A DNA stretch of 22,624 nt from positions 1-22,624 of the forward strand of contig CAZMCC010000065.1 of the NCBI GenBank assembly GCA_964564695.1, given 5' to 3'. The position numbers and the translations under genes are program-made. Under the pieces are notes generated by a model. That model did no database searches, had not been told where the DNA came from, and was given only the letters and a program-made list of their open reading frames with translations. Of this stretch, positions 20,329 to 22,624 are shown piece by piece (position 1 is the first letter of the stretch; each line of letters opens with the position of its first letter). Source of the stretch: CAZMCC01 sp964564695 (GTDB lineage: Bacteria; Planctomycetota; Phycisphaerae; Phycisphaerales; UBA1924).

Positions 20329-21201
20329 ATGGCTCACGTACCGATCGCGTTTCTTGGGGACATCGTTGGCTCGCCGGGGCGTTCGGCCGCGGCGGGGGCG
20401 GTGCCGGTGCTGCGCGAGCGGTACAAGGCGGCGCTGGTCATCGCCAACGGGGAGAACGCCAAGCACGGGTCGGGATTGAGCGCGGACAATTACCGCGAGT
20501 TGCGGCGTGCGGGGGTCGACGCGGTGACGCTCGGGGACCACTGGCTCAAGGACCGGGGGATCGTGCCGATGCTCGAGGACTCGGGGGAGCCGATTGCGCG
20601 CCCGGCGAACCTGTCGGCTCGGGCGCCGGGGAAGCGGCGGACGAGGCTCGCGCTGCCGGGCGCTGACGGGCCGTTGTATGTCGTGACGGTGCTGGGGCGG
20701 ATCTTCATGCCGATTCCGGCGGACAGCCCGTTCGACGCGCTGGACCGGGAGATCGCGGCGATCGGGGAGGGAGTGGGGGGGGACGACAACGCGATGGTGG
20801 TCGTCGAGGTGCACGCGGAGACGACGAGCGAGAAGGCGGCGATCGCGTGGCACTGCGCGATGAAGTACTCGGGGGCCACGGCCCCGGGGGAGAGCACGCC
20901 GCCGCGGGCCGGGTCGCCGCGGGTGGTGGCGGTGGTGGGATCGCACACGCACGTGCAGACGGCCGACGCGCGGATTGTCGATCGGCAACTGGCGGCGATC
21001 ACGGACCTGGGGATGACCGGCCCGCACCGGTCGGTGATCGGGCGGTCGATCCAGGCGACGCTGGAGGCGATGGTGAACCAGACGGCGTCGGCGCTGGACG
21101 TCGCGAGCGACGACCCGCGGGCCCAGGGGGTGGTGATCACGCTCGACACGGTGCACCGGCGGGCTATCAGCGTGACGGCGTTTGATCTGCCGGTGTGCTA
21201 A
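20329..21201 (+). CDS. YmdB-family metallophosphodiesterase
   Basis: This encodes 290 aa of the TIGR00282/YmdB family. Characterised members hydrolyse 2',3'-cyclic nucleotides or cAMP and affect biofilm and RNA turnover. Metal-site motifs are present in order: FLGDIVG (D11), NGENA (E42, N43), VHAETTSEK (H162) and VGSHTHVQTAD (H206, H208). Family motifs LRERYKAALVIANGENA and ITDLGMTGP are also clear. One metal ligand differs: the usual GNH motif reads GDH (D70, H71), replacing Asn with Asp. There is an insertion of about 15 residues (SGATAPGESTPPRAG) before GSHTH. The ATG at 20329 begins the first beta strand, and there is no strong Shine-Dalgarno. It follows the lipoprotein gene by 28 nt. Confidence 0.88.
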   Translation: MAHVPIAFLGDIVGSPGRSAAAGAVPVLRERYKAALVIANGENAKHGSGLSADNYRELRRAGVDAVTLGDHWLKDRGIVPMLEDSGEPIARPANLSARAPGKRRTRLALPGADGPLYVVTVLGRIFMPIPADSPFDALDREIAAIGEGVGGDDNAMVVVEVHAETTSEKAAIAWHCAMKYSGATAPGESTPPRAGSPRVVAVVGSHTHVQTADARIVDRQLAAITDLGMTGPHRSVIGRSIQATLEAMVNQTASALDVASDDPRAQGVVITLDTVHRRAISVTAFDLPVC

Positions 21202-21251
21202 GAAGGATCCGGACGAGCCCGTCGCGCAAGCGAGGGTGATTTCGGTGCAAT

Positions 21252-21264
21252 ACTGACGTTCAGT
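21252..21264. promoter_or_regulatory. 13-nt palindrome upstream of the esterase gene
   Basis: ACTGA and TCAGT flank CGT, a short perfect inverted repeat 28 nt before the esterase ATG. Its form resembles small regulator half-sites, but no regulator or promoter hexamers could be assigned. Confidence 0.2.
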
Positions 21265-21292
21265 GAGCGTTGGCCCCGCACCGGAGGTCTCT

Positions 21293-22348
21293 ATGAACAT
21301 GCGAGTTCTTGGGCGGTTTCTCGCTCTTGCCGTGGTCGCGGTCGGGGCTGTCTCTGCCCACGCCCAGCTTCAGGGCACACTTCAGCAGGTGACGTTCCCG
21401 GGACCCGTCACGGGCGGGCCGGTGAGCTTCAGCATTTACCTTCCCCAGGGTTACGCGCAGGGGACGGACGACCTGCCGGTGGTGTACCACTTCCACGGGC
21501 TGGGGGGGAGTCACCTGGGCGGGCAGCTCAACACGCTCAGCTCGTCGTACGAGTCGGCCCGGGCGGCGGGGCTCATCGGGCCGGCGATCATCGTGTTCGC
21601 GAACGGCTACACGAACAGCTTCTGGGCGAACAGCGCCAACTCCAACAAGCCGGCCGAGACGAACGTGGTGCAGGAGCTGATCCCGTACGTGGATGCGCAC
21701 TACCGGACGATCGCGGACCGGGCGGGCAGAGTGAGCCACGGGTTCTCGATGGGCGGGTTCGGGGCGAGCAAGTTCGCGTCGAAGTTCCCGGAGCTGTTCG
21801 GCGTGTGCGTGAACTACGACGGCGCGATGCTGACGTGGGACCGGATGGTGCAGTTCCAGTCGGCGATCGCGAGCGAGATCTTCGACAACGACGAGGCGTA
21901 TTTCGACGACTACTCGCCGTGGCGGTGGTCGACGGAGAACGCCAAGCCTCTCGGGGCGAACGCGGCCTTCCGCACCGTGGTCGGTGCGCTGGTCGACGGG
22001 AACCGGCAGTTCCGCGATCACCTCCAAGAGCTGGGGATCGCGGTGAACTACGTGGAGACGGGCCAGCCGCACGACCTGGGCGCGATGCTGGGGGTGCAGG
22101 GTGCGCAGAGCTGGGCGTTTATCGCGGCCAATCTGAGTGGAACGGCACCGGTGTGCCGTGCGGACTGGGACGGGAGCGGCGTGGTAAACTCGACGGACGT
22201 GTCGGCGTTCATCAACGCGTGGTTCCTGGACCAGCGATTCGGGACGCTCGTGACGGACATCAACCTCGACGGAATCGCGAACTCGGTGGACGTGGGTGAG
22301 TTCGTGAACCGGTGGTTCGAGGATCTGGCGGCGGGGTGCGGGGTGTAG
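21293..22348 (+). CDS. Secreted esterase D/feruloyl-esterase-like hydrolase with EF-hand-like tail
   Basis: This encodes 351 aa. The signal peptide (LALAVVAVGAVSAHA, cleavage before QLQG) is followed by an alpha/beta hydrolase of the esterase D/feruloyl esterase type. Supporting motifs are FSIYLPQGY, LPVVYHFHGLGG (oxyanion region), the nucleophile elbow SHGFSMGGFGA (S152) and a likely catalytic His in TGQPHDLG (H260). D235 is a candidate acid. It probably hydrolyses ester bonds in extracellular polysaccharide or small esters. The C-terminal ~60 residues carry two EF-hand-like motifs (NSTDVSAFINAWF and NSVDVGEFVNRWF), shared with two other secreted proteins here. The ATG at 21293 has GGAGGT 5 nt upstream, an excellent Shine-Dalgarno. 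The stop is 5 nt from the convergent partial gene. Confidence 0.88.
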   Translation: MNMRVLGRFLALAVVAVGAVSAHAQLQGTLQQVTFPGPVTGGPVSFSIYLPQGYAQGTDDLPVVYHFHGLGGSHLGGQLNTLSSSYESARAAGLIGPAIIVFANGYTNSFWANSANSNKPAETNVVQELIPYVDAHYRTIADRAGRVSHGFSMGGFGASKFASKFPELFGVCVNYDGAMLTWDRMVQFQSAIASEIFDNDEAYFDDYSPWRWSTENAKPLGANAAFRTVVGALVDGNRQFRDHLQELGIAVNYVETGQPHDLGAMLGVQGAQSWAFIAANLSGTAPVCRADWDGSGVVNSTDVSAFINAWFLDQRFGTLVTDINLDGIANSVDVGEFVNRWFEDLAAGCGV

Positions 22349-22353
22349 TGCGG

Positions 22354-22624
22354 TCAGCGACGTCCGCGCCGTGACGAGCCGCGGTTGCCGTGACCGTCGC
22401 CATTGCCGGTTTCTTCAACTGCCGTGATGTGCAGATACGGCGCCGTTGCGGCCCGGTCCGATCGCGGCTCGGCGATGAAGACCTTCGTCTTCATCAGGAC
22501 GATGAGGCTTGGGTCGGCGACCTTGTACCCCTGCCCGCTGCTGGCGCGGATCACGAACGGCTCAAACGGCTGCTGGGCGATCTTCTCTTTGATGGTATCG
22601 AGGGCGACAAGGCGCTTGCGGCCG
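22354..22624 (-). CDS. Partial conserved hypothetical protein (5' end outside window)
   Basis: At least 89 codons read leftward from the right edge to a TGA at 22354-22356. The visible start LDTIKEKIAQQPFEPFVIRA resembles a widespread family of short proteins beginning 'i..a..xPFxPFxIrl.dG', followed by a segment on a residue such as Tyr or Phe and 'v.hP'. Here it reads GQGYKVADPSLIVLMKTKVFIAEP. The function is unknown. The C-terminal 20 residues are Gly/Arg-rich (HGNRGSSRRGRR). An internal GTG at 22554 could be mistaken for a start, but the similarity continues upstream of it. The gene converges with the esterase with only 5 bases between the stops, leaving no room for a separate terminator. 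Confidence 0.6.
   Translation of the reverse strand, partial: GRKRLVALDTIKEKIAQQPFEPFVIRASSGQGYKVADPSLIVLMKTKVFIAEPRSDRAATAPYLHITAVEETGNGDGHGNRGSSRRGRR

Overview
The window is very GC-rich (roughly 70% by eye), and almost every real gene has long open antisense shadows. It most likely comes from a planctomycete of the Phycisphaerae/Phycisphaerales type. The main clues are three unrelated secreted proteins ending in the same paired EF-hand-like tail (core NSTDVSAFINAWF), a planctomycete-style secreted beta-helix protein, and a Hanks-type kinase fused to a polytopic membrane domain. This assignment is inference from family resemblance. No rRNA, tRNA or CRISPR array was found.

Layout. From 11900 down to 282 all genes read leftward: an HI0933-type flavoprotein, a seven-blade FG-GAP secreted protein, a membrane Ser/Thr kinase, LepA (EF4), a PIN-domain toxin with a 57-aa partner, a Schlafen/AlbA_2-like protein and a secreted beta-helix protein. 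From 12050 to 15567 genes read rightward: an ABC-F ATPase, a Tat/lipoprotein amidase and a small membrane zinc-ribbon protein. A LamG-type secreted protein (15698-16615) reads leftward. From 16931 to 22348 genes read rightward: alpha-glucan phosphorylase, a small lipoprotein, a YmdB-type phosphodiesterase and a secreted esterase. A partial leftward gene runs off the right edge.

The accessory hot spot is 1799-3686. The last 114 bp of lepA is repeated (109/114 identical) at 2800-2913, and the two copies bracket a compact PIN toxin/small-protein cassette. The differences include synonymous changes and a different stop codon, so the displaced copy looks like the end of a diverged functional lepA allele. 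This resembles the footprint of integration at a gene's 3' end, but no integrase is visible. The AlbA_2-like gene beyond the fragment is clearly less GC-rich than its surroundings. It starts 11 nt after the fragment's stop, the same spacing as the toxin's ATG from the intact lepA stop.

A second layer is a set of extragenic palindromes. Several stem-loops keep a CAAAGC/GCTTTG-like loop while their stems differ in sequence but still pair (three at 1485-1752 and an inverted pair at 15580-15679). Other gaps carry a 30-bp perfect inverted repeat (19584-19758), purine-rich inverted repeats beside lepA, a CCTGG microsatellite and a cluster of hairpins. One 14-bp tandem repeat lies inside the flavoprotein coding sequence.
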